DNA from: an uncultured Clostridia bacterium
GTDB lineage: Bacteria > Bacillota > Clostridia > CAKSNL01 > HGM11501
Length of the DNA stretch: 49,424 nt
NCBI GenBank assembly: GCA_934476235.1
Contig: CAKSNL010000010.1
Coordinates: 1-49,424, forward strand
Reading direction: 5' to 3'
Shown: positions 24,375 through 31,951 of the stretch, piece by piece
How positions within the stretch are numbered: the first letter of the stretch is position 1
Layout: every line of letters starts with the position of its first letter
The notes under the pieces: model-generated
The model's input: only the letters and a program-made list of their open reading frames with translations
Databases searched by the model: none
Told to the model about the DNA's origin: nothing
Made by a program: the position numbers and the translations under genes

Positions 24375-25771
24375 CAAGAGAATTTTCCATCACGAAAAAG
24401 CAAAAGGCGTTTATCGACGCGAAGGAGGACGAGGTGCTCTACGGCGGAGCGGCAGGCGGAGGGAAGACCTATGCCCAGATAATGGACGCATTTATAAAGG
24501 CGGTAACGTATCCGGGCATGAGGCAGATAATATTCAGAAATTCCTATCCGGAGCTTAACCGCTCGGTCATATTAAACGCGCTCTCGGTGATTCCGAAGGA
24601 GCTTTACACCTACTCGGGAACGGAGCACAGAATGAGGTTTTATAACTCGTCGCTCCTTGAGTTCGGCTATCTTGCGTCCGACTCGGACGTGACGAATTAC
24701 CAGTCCGCGGAGTACGACATTATAAGGTTTGACGAGCTCACGCACTTTTCGGAGTATCAGTACAGGTACATGCGCTCGCGCCTTCGCGGAGCGAACAGCT
24801 TTCCCAAGCAGATAAAGTCCTCCACCAATCCCGGAAGCCGCGGTCATGCCTGGGTCAAGGGCATGTTTATAGATAAAGGGCTTTCGGGCGCGCCGGTGAC
24901 AGAGGGCGGCATGACTAAGATATTCATCCCGGCGCGCGTGGGCGACAATTCGTTTCTGACAAAGGCGGACCCCGGCTACGTGGAAAGGCTCAAGACTCTG
25001 CCCGAAAATGAAAAGCGCGCGCTTCTTTACGGCGAGTGGGACATTTTCGAGGGGCAGTTTTTCCCGGAATTCAAAAACGATCCGGAGCACTATAAAGACC
25101 GTCACTTTTCCCACGTTATTGCGCCGTTTTGCCCGCCTCCCGAATGGCGGATATACCGCTCGTTCGACTTCGGCTATGCCCGCCCGTTTTCCGCCGCATG
25201 GTGGGCGGTGGACTATGACAAAAGGCTGTACAGGATTTTGGAGCTTTACGGCTGCGCGAAGGACTCCTCCGGCTCATTTTTGCCCAATACCGGCGTCAAG
25301 ATGACTCCGGGGGAGATATTCTCCGCCATGGCGGAGACCGAAAAAAGCCACCCATGGCTCAAGGGCAAAAATATACTTGGCGTCGCCGACCCTTCCATAT
25401 GGGACAAAAGCCGCGGCACGTCCGTCGCCGAGGAGGCGGAGAAAAAGGGCATATACTTCGATAAGGGCGACAACACGCGCCGCCCCGGCTGGATGCAGGT
25501 GCACTACCGGTTAAGGTTCGATGAGGAGGGAATACCCATGATGTATGTTTATTCAAACTGCAAGGGGTTTATAAAGACCTTCCCGTCGCTTGTGTATTCA
25601 AAGACAGACCCGGAGGACCTTGACACCGAGGGCGAGGACCACATAGCGGACGAGGTGCGCTATATGTGCATGGCTCACCCCATCGCCCCGGCAAAAGAGA
25701 GGGCGAAGCTTAAAGAGGCGTTTTCTCCGCTTTCGGACGAAGAGTATAATTATAACTACTATCTTATATAA
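24371..25771 (+). CDS. Large terminase subunit
   Basis: 466 residues. The ATPase part has Walker A G-G-A-A-G-G-G-K-T (about 26-34) and Walker B Y-D-I-I-R-F-D-E-L-T (about 114-123), followed by S-S-T-N-P-G-S-R-G-H as the coupling motif. The nuclease part begins at R-S-F-D-F-G-Y (about 260) with a second acidic site A-D-P-S-I-W-D. It packs DNA into the prohead through the portal and cuts concatemers. All key residues look intact. It starts inside the stop of the preceding gene (ATGA). Confidence 0.93.
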   Translation: MTREFSITKKQKAFIDAKEDEVLYGGAAGGGKTYAQIMDAFIKAVTYPGMRQIIFRNSYPELNRSVILNALSVIPKELYTYSGTEHRMRFYNSSLLEFGYLASDSDVTNYQSAEYDIIRFDELTHFSEYQYRYMRSRLRGANSFPKQIKSSTNPGSRGHAWVKGMFIDKGLSGAPVTEGGMTKIFIPARVGDNSFLTKADPGYVERLKTLPENEKRALLYGEWDIFEGQFFPEFKNDPEHYKDRHFSHVIAPFCPPPEWRIYRSFDFGYARPFSAAWWAVDYDKRLYRILELYGCAKDSSGSFLPNTGVKMTPGEIFSAMAETEKSHPWLKGKNILGVADPSIWDKSRGTSVAEEAEKKGIYFDKGDNTRRPGWMQVHYRLRFDEEGIPMMYVYSNCKGFIKTFPSLVYSKTDPEDLDTEGEDHIADEVRYMCMAHPIAPAKERAKLKEAFSPLSDEEYNYNYYLI

Positions 25772-25785
25772 CGGCGTATAAGGAC

Positions 25786-25832
25786 TTACAATTATTTTGT
25801 CGTCATAGTAAAATAAGATTGTCTTATGACGA
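25786..25832 (+). promoter_or_regulatory. Internal promoter overlapped by an inverted repeat
   Basis: TTACAA (25786-25791), 17 bp, TAAAAT (25809-25814). The arms TCGTCATA (25800-25807) and TATGACGA (25825-25832) enclose the -10 region and may be an operator or a leader hairpin. It would drive the scaffold and capsid genes separately from the upstream genes. Confidence 0.5.
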
Positions 25833-25849
25833 AAGAAAGGAGAAATATT

Positions 25850-26392
25850 ATGCCCGAAAAATTAAACATACAGCTTTTTGCCGAGGGCGCACCCGAAGGC
25901 GGGGCGGAAGGCGAAGCTACAGAAAGCGCTCCCGGGGCGAGCGCACCCGAAGAAGATTATTCGGACTACGGGGAGCTTAAAGAAAAAAGCGGACGCTATG
26001 AAGCGATGCTTGCGGCAAGCAGGGAGTACGCTGTCGAAAAACAGTGCTCCTCATGGCTTTCCGAAGCAGAGAATCTCAAAAAAGAGCACCCGGGATTCGA
26101 CTTTGAAACGGAAATGCAGAACCCGACCTTCAGGACGGGATTAAGACTCGGTATGGATATGAAATCTCTCTACCGCGGCATGCATTTTGACGAGGCTGCC
26201 GAATCAGTAAGAAAGAGGGCGGCATTATCTGCCGCGGAAGGCGTGAGAAAAAGCCTTTCAAGACCCGGCGAGGTCGGAATTAAGGGACCGCGCGCCGTAA
26301 GGAGCGTTACCGACGTTGCCGCTCTTTCCGATGATGAGATGGACGAGATCGTCAAAAGAATTGCCAGGGGCGACAAGGTTTCTTTTTCATAA
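25850..26392 (+). CDS. Capsid scaffold-like protein
   Basis: About 180 residues from ATG 25850, preceded by AAAGGAGA. The frame also opens at 25826 but without a ribosome site. The N-terminus L-N-I-Q-L-F-A is the short motif shared by scaffold and capsid proteins of many clostridial phages; the capsid gene here has F-N-L-Q-L-F-A. A Gly/Ala/Glu-rich linker, a helical middle and a basic segment follow, as in assembly scaffolds. It lies directly before the major capsid gene. Confidence 0.72.
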   Translation: MPEKLNIQLFAEGAPEGGAEGEATESAPGASAPEEDYSDYGELKEKSGRYEAMLAASREYAVEKQCSSWLSEAENLKKEHPGFDFETEMQNPTFRTGLRLGMDMKSLYRGMHFDEAAESVRKRAALSAAEGVRKSLSRPGEVGIKGPRAVRSVTDVAALSDDEMDEIVKRIARGDKVSFS

Positions 26393-26500
26393 AAAAATAA
26401 GGCGGCGCGGCAAAGGGAAACGAGGGATCAAGCGTTTTTTAAAGCCCGGTAAAGTCCCAAAGCCCCGCCGTAAGAAAAATTAAAAAAAGGAGAAATGATA

Positions 26501-27526
26501 ATGGATTTTAATTTGCAGCTTTTTGCGGACGATACCGCAGTTATCAACAAGACCACATCGGAGGAAACCGGAAACAGCCTTTCCGCGGAAAACAAGACCT
26601 TCTATGACAAGCAGCTTATAAGGCTTGCGGGCTCGAAGCTTGTTTTCTCCAAGTTCGGTCAGAAAAGGGACATTCCCAAAAACGGAGGAAAGACCATTGA
26701 GTTCAGGCAGTTCTCGCCCCTTCCCAAGGCAATGACTCCCCTTACCGAGGGCGTGACTCCCGACGGTCAGGCGTTAAACGTCACCAGCAAGACCGCGACC
26801 GTGCGCCAGTACGGCGGATATGTCACCGTGACGGATATGCTTGACCTCACCGCTATCGACAAGGTCGTTCTGGAAACGGTCGAAATCGTCGGCTCTCAGG
26901 CGGGAAAAACGCTTGACAGCGTGGTAAGAAACGTGCTCATGGCGGGCACAAACGTTCAGTACGGCGACGGCACGGCTGCATCAAGAAGCGCGCTTGTCGG
27001 CGGAGCGACCACGGGCAACAATTACTTAACGGTGGACGCGCTTGAAAAGGCGGTCACAACCCTTAAAAAGCAGAACGCGGAGCCGATGGACGACGGCTAC
27101 TATGTCGCAATCGTTCACCCCTCGGTTGCGTACGACCTTATGCGCGATCCCAAGTGGGCGGAGTATAACAAATACACCTCTGCCAACGCGGAAAAGCTCT
27201 TAAAGGGCGAGATCGGCTGCATCGCAGGCTGCCGCATCATCGAAACGACGGAGGCGAAAATCTGGAAGGGCACGACCGACGGCGGAAAGGACGGCAGAGC
27301 CGTTTACGCAACGCTTGTTCTGGGCAAGAACGCATACGGCGTGACAGAGCTTACCGGCGGGGGACTGCGCACCATTATAAAGCAGCTCGGCTCCGCCGGC
27401 ACGGGCGACCCGCTCGATCAGCGTTCCACGGTCGGCTGGAAGGCGATTCAGACCGCGGAGATACTGGTCGATCAGTACATGGTGAGAGTGGAAACCTGCT
27501 CAAGCTATAACGACGACGCAAACTGA
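26501..27526 (+). CDS. N4-gp56-family major capsid protein
   Basis: 341 residues from ATG 26501; AAAAAGGAG is 8 bp upstream, whereas ATG 26495 would be too close. Family patterns are clear: L-S-A-E-N-K-T-F-Y-D-K-Q-L-I-R-L-A, F-G-Q-K-R-D-I-P-K-N-G-G-K-T-I-E-F-R, then P-L-P-K-A-M-T-P-L-T-E-G-V-T-P-D-G. These define the N4-gp56 family of HK97-fold capsid proteins. Complete, with no internal stop. It is followed by repeats rather than by tail genes. Confidence 0.93.
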   Translation: MDFNLQLFADDTAVINKTTSEETGNSLSAENKTFYDKQLIRLAGSKLVFSKFGQKRDIPKNGGKTIEFRQFSPLPKAMTPLTEGVTPDGQALNVTSKTATVRQYGGYVTVTDMLDLTAIDKVVLETVEIVGSQAGKTLDSVVRNVLMAGTNVQYGDGTAASRSALVGGATTGNNYLTVDALEKAVTTLKKQNAEPMDDGYYVAIVHPSVAYDLMRDPKWAEYNKYTSANAEKLLKGEIGCIAGCRIIETTEAKIWKGTTDGGKDGRAVYATLVLGKNAYGVTELTGGGLRTIIKQLGSAGTGDPLDQRSTVGWKAIQTAEILVDQYMVRVETCSSYNDDAN

Positions 27527-28195
27527 TTCTGAGAACCGAAACTCACCTTTAGCAAGGGAGGCATACTAAAGCCTTCAATTAAAAGCCCTCAAGAGCTAAA
27601 GGAGGGAAGAATTTTCGATTAGAAAATTCAGGGAGGATTTTTCGGGAGGGTCATGAAAAGCATGCGAATAGTTGGCGGTCGATTCTCAGAATCGACCCTA
27701 CGGTGCACTGGCGTAATGGGTGTAAGATAAAACCGACGGGAGGGTGAGGGCACCCTCCCCTACGATGCACGGACGAAAGCGGGTGAAAACGTAGGGGTCT
27801 CTTGCCTACATCGACCCGAAAAGGTCGAACATTAACCCTATGCGCGGAAAAACGTAGGGGTCGCCATCCTTGGCGACCCGCAAGCATGTGCGAAAGATTA
27901 AACGGGCGCACTGAAAAATCCCTCAGTCATTTTTAAGAAAAATGACAGCTCCCTTTAGCAAGGGAGCCTTTAAAAGCCCTCCTTGCTAAAGGTAGCGTAG
28001 CGGCGCCGAGGCAATGAATGGCAGTCCGGTGGACTGCCAGAACCGAGGCGTGACCGAGCCGCAGCGAGACGGTGGCTCGAAGAGCCGGGAGGATTTTTCG
28101 GCGCACCCACCCCCGTGTCCGTGCTTTTTTGTTCCCGCCGCAAAAAAACGGTAAATAATTGTAAATCATATATTATAAATCAAGGAGGCATTTTA
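27527..28195. repeat. Repeat-filled spacer with two elements (27544-27649, 27904-28108)
   Basis: The first element lacks its left terminus; its right arm has the hairpin ATTTTC/GAAAAT and GGAGGATTTTTCGGG. Modules with TTCTCAGAATCGACC, GGGAGGGTGAGGGCACCCTCCC and CGTAGGGGTC follow. The second element is the clearest complete one: termini GGGCGCACTGAAAAATCC and, inverted, GGGTGCGCCGAAAAATCC, left hairpin TCATTTTT/AAAAATGA, and GGCAGTCCGGTGGACTGCC at 28020-28038. No gene is visible. Confidence 0.88.
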
Positions 28196-28423
28196 ATGGC
28201 TGATAAAAAAATTACCGACCCGTCGGAGGAGATGACGGAAATTTACCTCATGAGGGATAACGACAGATATAAGGGCGACGTTTTCGTCTGCGTCAACGGC
28301 GTCGGGATCATGGTTCCCAGAGGGGAAAAGGTTAAAATCAAGAAAAAGTACGCCGACGTTATAAGCCGCTCGATGGACGCGGCGCTCTCCGCGGCAAGCT
28401 ACGCCGACAGTCTGGCAGAGTAA
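28196..28423 (+). CDS. 75-residue protein of the phage island
   Basis: 75 residues from ATG 28196, preceded by AAGGAGG. It has an acidic start (D-P-S-E-E-M-T-E-I-Y-L), a compact beta-rich middle (D-V-F-V-C-V-N-G-V-G-I-M-V-P-R-G-E-K-V-K-I) and a helical Ala/Ser end. I do not recognise a named family. The middle resembles small head-associated proteins that follow capsid genes in some phages. It is separated from the capsid gene by two repeat elements and followed at once by a terminator, so it closes the island. Confidence 0.72.
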   Translation: MADKKITDPSEEMTEIYLMRDNDRYKGDVFVCVNGVGIMVPRGEKVKIKKKYADVISRSMDAALSAASYADSLAE

Positions 28424-28448
28424 AAAGGGACATTAAAGTCCCTTTTTT
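28422..28448 (+). terminator. Terminator closing the phage island
   Basis: Stem AAAAAGGGAC / GTCCCTTTTTT around ATTAAA, starting within the stop codon of the 75-aa gene. Confidence 0.85.
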
Positions 28449-28961
28449 CTTTGCCGGTAAAGTAAGCCCGCAGATTATGCGGGCGCACCGATATAACGGA
28501 TGCAATATGAAATAAGCGGGAGGACGTGAGCCCCCGCGCTGTATTGGCGCAGCGTGTGCAATTTGTAGGGGTCGCCATCCTTGGCGACCCGCAAGCATTT
28601 GCGCAAGATTAAACGGGCGCACCCAAAAATCCCTCAGTCATTTTTAAGAAAAATGACAGCTTAAAACCGCCGAAAGCGGTTTTAAGAGCGTGCGACAAAA
28701 CCTTGAACGGTTTTTCGCACCTAACGGAAAAAGACTTTGTTGTCTTTTTCCGTCACGCCGTTTAGCAAGGGAGCCAAAAAAGCCCTCAAGAGCTAAAGGA
28801 GGGAAGAATTTTCGATTAGAAAATTCCGGGAGGATTTTTCGGGAGGGTCATGTAAAACAAGCGCACCCCCGGGCGGTCGATTCATGAATCGACCCTACGG
28901 TGCATGGGCGAAGCAAGTGCGAAAAAAGGGGGATTTTTTAAAGCCCCTTTTTCCTTTTCCC
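28449..28961. repeat. Repeat-filled spacer with complete element (28615-28846)
   Basis: A CGTAGGGGTC-type module (about 28563-28592) precedes an element with terminus GGGCGCACCCAAAAATCC, hairpin TCATTTTT/AAAAATGA, the three-hairpin arm, the centre, a right arm with ATTTTC/GAAAAT and GGAGGATTTTTCGGG. A TTCATGAATCGACCCTACGG module ends the array at about 28900; this is the last repeat of the family in the window. 28923-28952 can form a terminator-like AAAAAGGGG / CCCCTTTTT stem. Confidence 0.85.
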
Positions 28962-28990
28962 TTGCAAAAATAAAAAATCCGTGTTAAAAT
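28962..28990 (+). promoter_or_regulatory. Promoter of the AraC-type regulator
   Basis: TTGCAA (28962-28967), 17 bp, TAAAAT (28985-28990), 18 bp before ATG 29008. Confidence 0.7.
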
Positions 28991-29007
28991 AAGGCGGGGG
29001 TGAAAAA

Positions 29008-29748
29008 ATGGTTTCGATACGCTATGCCGACTATATGAGAAAAGAGGCGCCCGGCGCTAAAGTGGACAGACCCGCCGGGAGCGGCGACTATCTTTTTTTA
29101 TACTTTCCGTACCCGATGGACCTGACACTTGCGGGCGGAAGGACCGTGACGGAGAATAACGCCTGCATCCTTTTTGCGCCTTACGACATGCACGCATTTT
29201 CGGGAGCACCGGAGTTTTTAAATTCCTTCGTGCACTTTAAGCCGGATTTTCCCGTGACGGTGAAGACCGGCTGCGTGTTTTATCCCGATAATTACGAGGA
29301 GATAAACGACACCTTAAAGCGCATAGCAAAAGAAGCCGTCATTCCGGACGAACTGTCCTGCCAAATGCGCGGGGCGCTTATCTCTGAGCTTTTAATCTTA
29401 GCCGAGCGCGGGCAGAAAAACGGGAAGAACGACCCGGTATATAAAAGGTTTTCGGACCTTCGGGCGAAGATCTTGAAAAACCCCGAAAAGAACTATTCGT
29501 CGGAGGAGCTCGCCGCGCTCGTCTACATGAGCAGAACGCAGTTTTTCGAATATTACAGGCGCTTTTTCGGCTCGTCTCCCAAAAAGGACATGCAGAAAAT
29601 GAGGCTGGAGAAGGCGCGGACGCTTCTTTCGGACAGGTCAAAAACCGTGCTGGACGTGGCGATGAGCGTCGGGTTTTCAAACGTCGAGCATTTCACGCGG
29701 TGCTATAAGGCGTATTTCGGACACTCGCCCCGGACGAAACATCAATAA
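29008..29748 (+). CDS. AraC-family transcriptional regulator
   Basis: 246 residues after GGGGGTG. Residues 1-130 form a cupin-like ligand-binding part (D-Y-L-F-L-Y-F-P-Y-P, F-V-H-F-K-P). Residues about 150-245 are the double helix-turn-helix: Y-S-S-E-E-L-A-A-L-V-Y-M-S-R-T-Q-F-F-E-Y-Y and V-L-D-V-A-M-S-V-G-F-S-N-V-E-H-F-T-R-C-Y-K. The GH2 gene follows in the same direction with its own promoter, so this protein probably senses a sugar and controls it. Confidence 0.9.
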   Translation: MVSIRYADYMRKEAPGAKVDRPAGSGDYLFLYFPYPMDLTLAGGRTVTENNACILFAPYDMHAFSGAPEFLNSFVHFKPDFPVTVKTGCVFYPDNYEEINDTLKRIAKEAVIPDELSCQMRGALISELLILAERGQKNGKNDPVYKRFSDLRAKILKNPEKNYSSEELAALVYMSRTQFFEYYRRFFGSSPKKDMQKMRLEKARTLLSDRSKTVLDVAMSVGFSNVEHFTRCYKAYFGHSPRTKHQ

Positions 29749-29765
29749 AACCGAACTATTACTCA

Positions 29766-29818
29766 TTGCTGAAAATCTCTTTTTTATGTATAGTAAGCAT
29801 AGAAAAGAGATTTTTTTG
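29766..29818 (+). promoter_or_regulatory. Nested GH2 promoter and AraC-gene terminator
   Basis: Promoter TTGCTG (29766-29771), 17 bp, TATAGT (29789-29794). The stem AAAATCTCTTTT / AAAAGAGATTTT followed by T (29773-29818) spans it: the 5' arm is in the promoter spacer and the 3' arm in the leader. Only transcripts coming from the AraC gene contain both arms and can terminate. Confidence 0.65.
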
Positions 29819-29834
29819 TTAAGGAGAGATAAAT

Positions 29835-31514
29835 ATGTTAAGAAAAGAGCACCCGAACCCTCAGTTCATGCGTGAGGAGTGGGAAAATTTAAACGGCACG
29901 TGGGAGTTTGACTTTGATTTCGGACGGTCCGCGGTAGAGAGAAAGTTTTTTGAAACCGAGCTTCCCAAAAGAATAGAGGTTCCGTTCTGCCCGGAGTCAA
30001 AGCTTTCGGGAATCGAATATAAGGACTTCATGCCCGCGGTTATCTACAGGCGCAAATTTACCGTGCCGGAGGGCTGGAAGGGCGGAAGAGTGTTTTTGCA
30101 CTTCGGAGCGGTGGACTATTTTGCAAACGTTTTTATAAACTCCGTTTCTGTCGGCACGCACTCCGGCGGCTACACGCCGTTTCGGTTTGACATTACGGAT
30201 TATTTGAAGGACGGCGAAAATATCCTCGCGCTTTACGCCGAGGATGACGCGAGACCGATGAGCCAGGCAAGGGGCAAGCAGGCGACGAAGTTTTATTCCT
30301 CGGGCTGCGACTATACGAGGACCACCGGAATCTGGCAGACGGTGTATTTAGAGCACACGCCCGATAGCTACATAGAGAGCTTTAAGTTTTATCCGGACCC
30401 TGAAAAGGGCATTTTGCGCTATGTGGTAAAGACCACCGCGCCCGGCGAGGTTAAGATAAAGACCTCGTTTGAAGGCAGGGACTCAGGCAGCGCGACAGAG
30501 AAAACGGGCGGCACTCTCCGCGGGGAGATAAAGCTTTCCGAGACCCACCCCTGGGAGATAGGCAAGGGCGGACTTTATGACGCTTCTATCACCTTCGGCG
30601 AGGATGAGGTAAAGACCTATTTCGGACTTTCCGACCCCCACATGGAGGGCAAAAAGTTCATTTTAAATGGCAAGAGCGTGTTCCAGCGCCTCGTGCTTGA
30701 TCAGGGCTTTTATCCGGACGGCATCTATACCGCGCCGACCGAGGAGGACTTGATAAAGGATATTAAGCTTTCGATGGACGCGGGCTTTAACGGTGCACGC
30801 CTTCACGAAAAGGTGTTCGAGCCGAGATTTTTGTACCATGCGGATAGGCTCGGCTACATGGTCTGGGGTGAATATCCCAACTGGGGCTTTGACGTTAACA
30901 GGTTCGATATAGAGCCCTTTATGATAAACTGGCGCGAGGCTGTGGAGCGCGACTTTAACCACCCGTCCCTCGTCGGCTGGTGCCCGTTTAACGAAACGTG
31001 GGGGACAGAGCACAACCAAAAGGCGATCGCCTCCGTTTCCGCGGTGTTTAACATGACGAAGGATTTGGATCCCTCGCGCCCGGTAATCGACACGAGCGGG
31101 CTTGTCCACACGGAAAGAAGCGACATTTTTGACATTCACGACTATGAGCAGGACATTGAAAAATTCGCAAGTCACTACGAAAAGCTTTCCGAGGGAAAAG
31201 TTAAGGACGTGCCCTATGCCGACGGCTATAAGGGCGGACCGATGTTCGTTTCCGAGTACGGCGGAATCGGCTTAAAGTCCGACTCGGGCTGGAGCTACGG
31301 CGAGGCGCCCGAGAACGCGGACGCGCTTATCCGCCGTTATGATAATCTCACGACCTTCCTTTTGGAAAATCCCGACATTTTCGCTTTCTGCTACACGCAG
31401 TTATACGATATCGAGCAGGAGGTAAACGGGCTTTACACCTATGACCGCGTGCCGAAGGTCGATATTTCAAGGATAAAGGCGGTAAACGAAAAAAGAGCGG
31501 CAATCGAAAAGTAA
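29835..31514 (+). CDS. GH2 beta-glycosidase (beta-glucuronidase/galactosidase-like)
   Basis: 559 residues after AAGGAGAG. The N-terminal jelly-roll domain (R-K-F-T-V-P-E-G-W-K-G-G-R-V-F-L-H-F-G-A-V-D) is followed by an Ig-like domain and a TIM barrel. Glu387 in C-P-F-N-E-T-W-G is the acid/base and Glu474 in V-S-E-Y-G-G the nucleophile. Without the C-terminal domains of LacZ it has beta-glucuronidase-like length. There is no signal peptide, so it is cytoplasmic and probably cleaves imported glycosides. It is likely regulated by the upstream AraC protein. Confidence 0.9.
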   Translation: MLRKEHPNPQFMREEWENLNGTWEFDFDFGRSAVERKFFETELPKRIEVPFCPESKLSGIEYKDFMPAVIYRRKFTVPEGWKGGRVFLHFGAVDYFANVFINSVSVGTHSGGYTPFRFDITDYLKDGENILALYAEDDARPMSQARGKQATKFYSSGCDYTRTTGIWQTVYLEHTPDSYIESFKFYPDPEKGILRYVVKTTAPGEVKIKTSFEGRDSGSATEKTGGTLRGEIKLSETHPWEIGKGGLYDASITFGEDEVKTYFGLSDPHMEGKKFILNGKSVFQRLVLDQGFYPDGIYTAPTEEDLIKDIKLSMDAGFNGARLHEKVFEPRFLYHADRLGYMVWGEYPNWGFDVNRFDIEPFMINWREAVERDFNHPSLVGWCPFNETWGTEHNQKAIASVSAVFNMTKDLDPSRPVIDTSGLVHTERSDIFDIHDYEQDIEKFASHYEKLSEGKVKDVPYADGYKGGPMFVSEYGGIGLKSDSGWSYGEAPENADALIRRYDNLTTFLLENPDIFAFCYTQLYDIEQEVNGLYTYDRVPKVDISRIKAVNEKRAAIEK

Positions 31515-31560
31515 AAAGAATGTGTTTTTTGCCGCGCCGAAAAAAATTTTTAAAAAGGTA

Positions 31561-31589
31561 TTGACAAACAAAAAAAGTTGTGCTAATAT
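31561..31589 (+). promoter_or_regulatory. Promoter of the T-box leader
   Basis: TTGACA (31561-31566), 17 bp, TAATAT (31584-31589). Confidence 0.85.
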
Positions 31590-31600
31590 AACCGTAAACC

Positions 31601-31861
31601 GATGAACAAGAGTAGTAGCTTTGATGTAAAGCTTTCAAAGAGAGCCGCAGGCGGTGTGATTGCGGCAGAGCCGGTCATAAGCGAATGGACTTGCGAGGGC
31701 AAACTGAGCCGAAAGGTTAGGGGCGACGGAGGCCTACCGTATAAATTGGCAGACATATGATGGTATGTCGTGAGGTGCACTGCTTTAGGCAGTGAATTTG
31801 GGTGGCAACGCAGGAGATTTTTACACTCTTGTCCCAAGCGATTGGGATAAGAGTGTTTTTG
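31601..31861 (+). ncRNA. T-box riboswitch, tryptophan specifier
   Basis: The leader has a Stem I region starting GATGAACAAGAGTAGTAGC, the AGAGAGCC element, a specifier region GCGAATGGAC with codon TGG at 31686-31688, the conserved T-box stretch TTGGGTGGCAACGC (31798-31811) and a terminator stem CACTCTTGTCCCAA / TTGGGATAAGAGTG with T-run (31823-31860). Uncharged tRNA-Trp should stabilise the antiterminator and allow transcription. The specifier agrees with the tryptophan-type transporter downstream. The codon call rests on position relative to Stem I and on gene context, not on a computed fold. Confidence 0.88.
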
Positions 31862-31951
31862 TATTTAAGCCGGTGCACAGACTTTTTACTTCACTCCTCC
31901 CGAAAACGGCATATAATGAATTAAGAAATTTTTGAAAGCGAGGAAGAAAAA

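Noticed and set aside
26393..26500. Terminator between scaffold and capsid genes
   Set aside because: Some G+C-rich complementarity exists (GGCGG ... CCCCGCC), but no clean stem followed by a T-run can be drawn.
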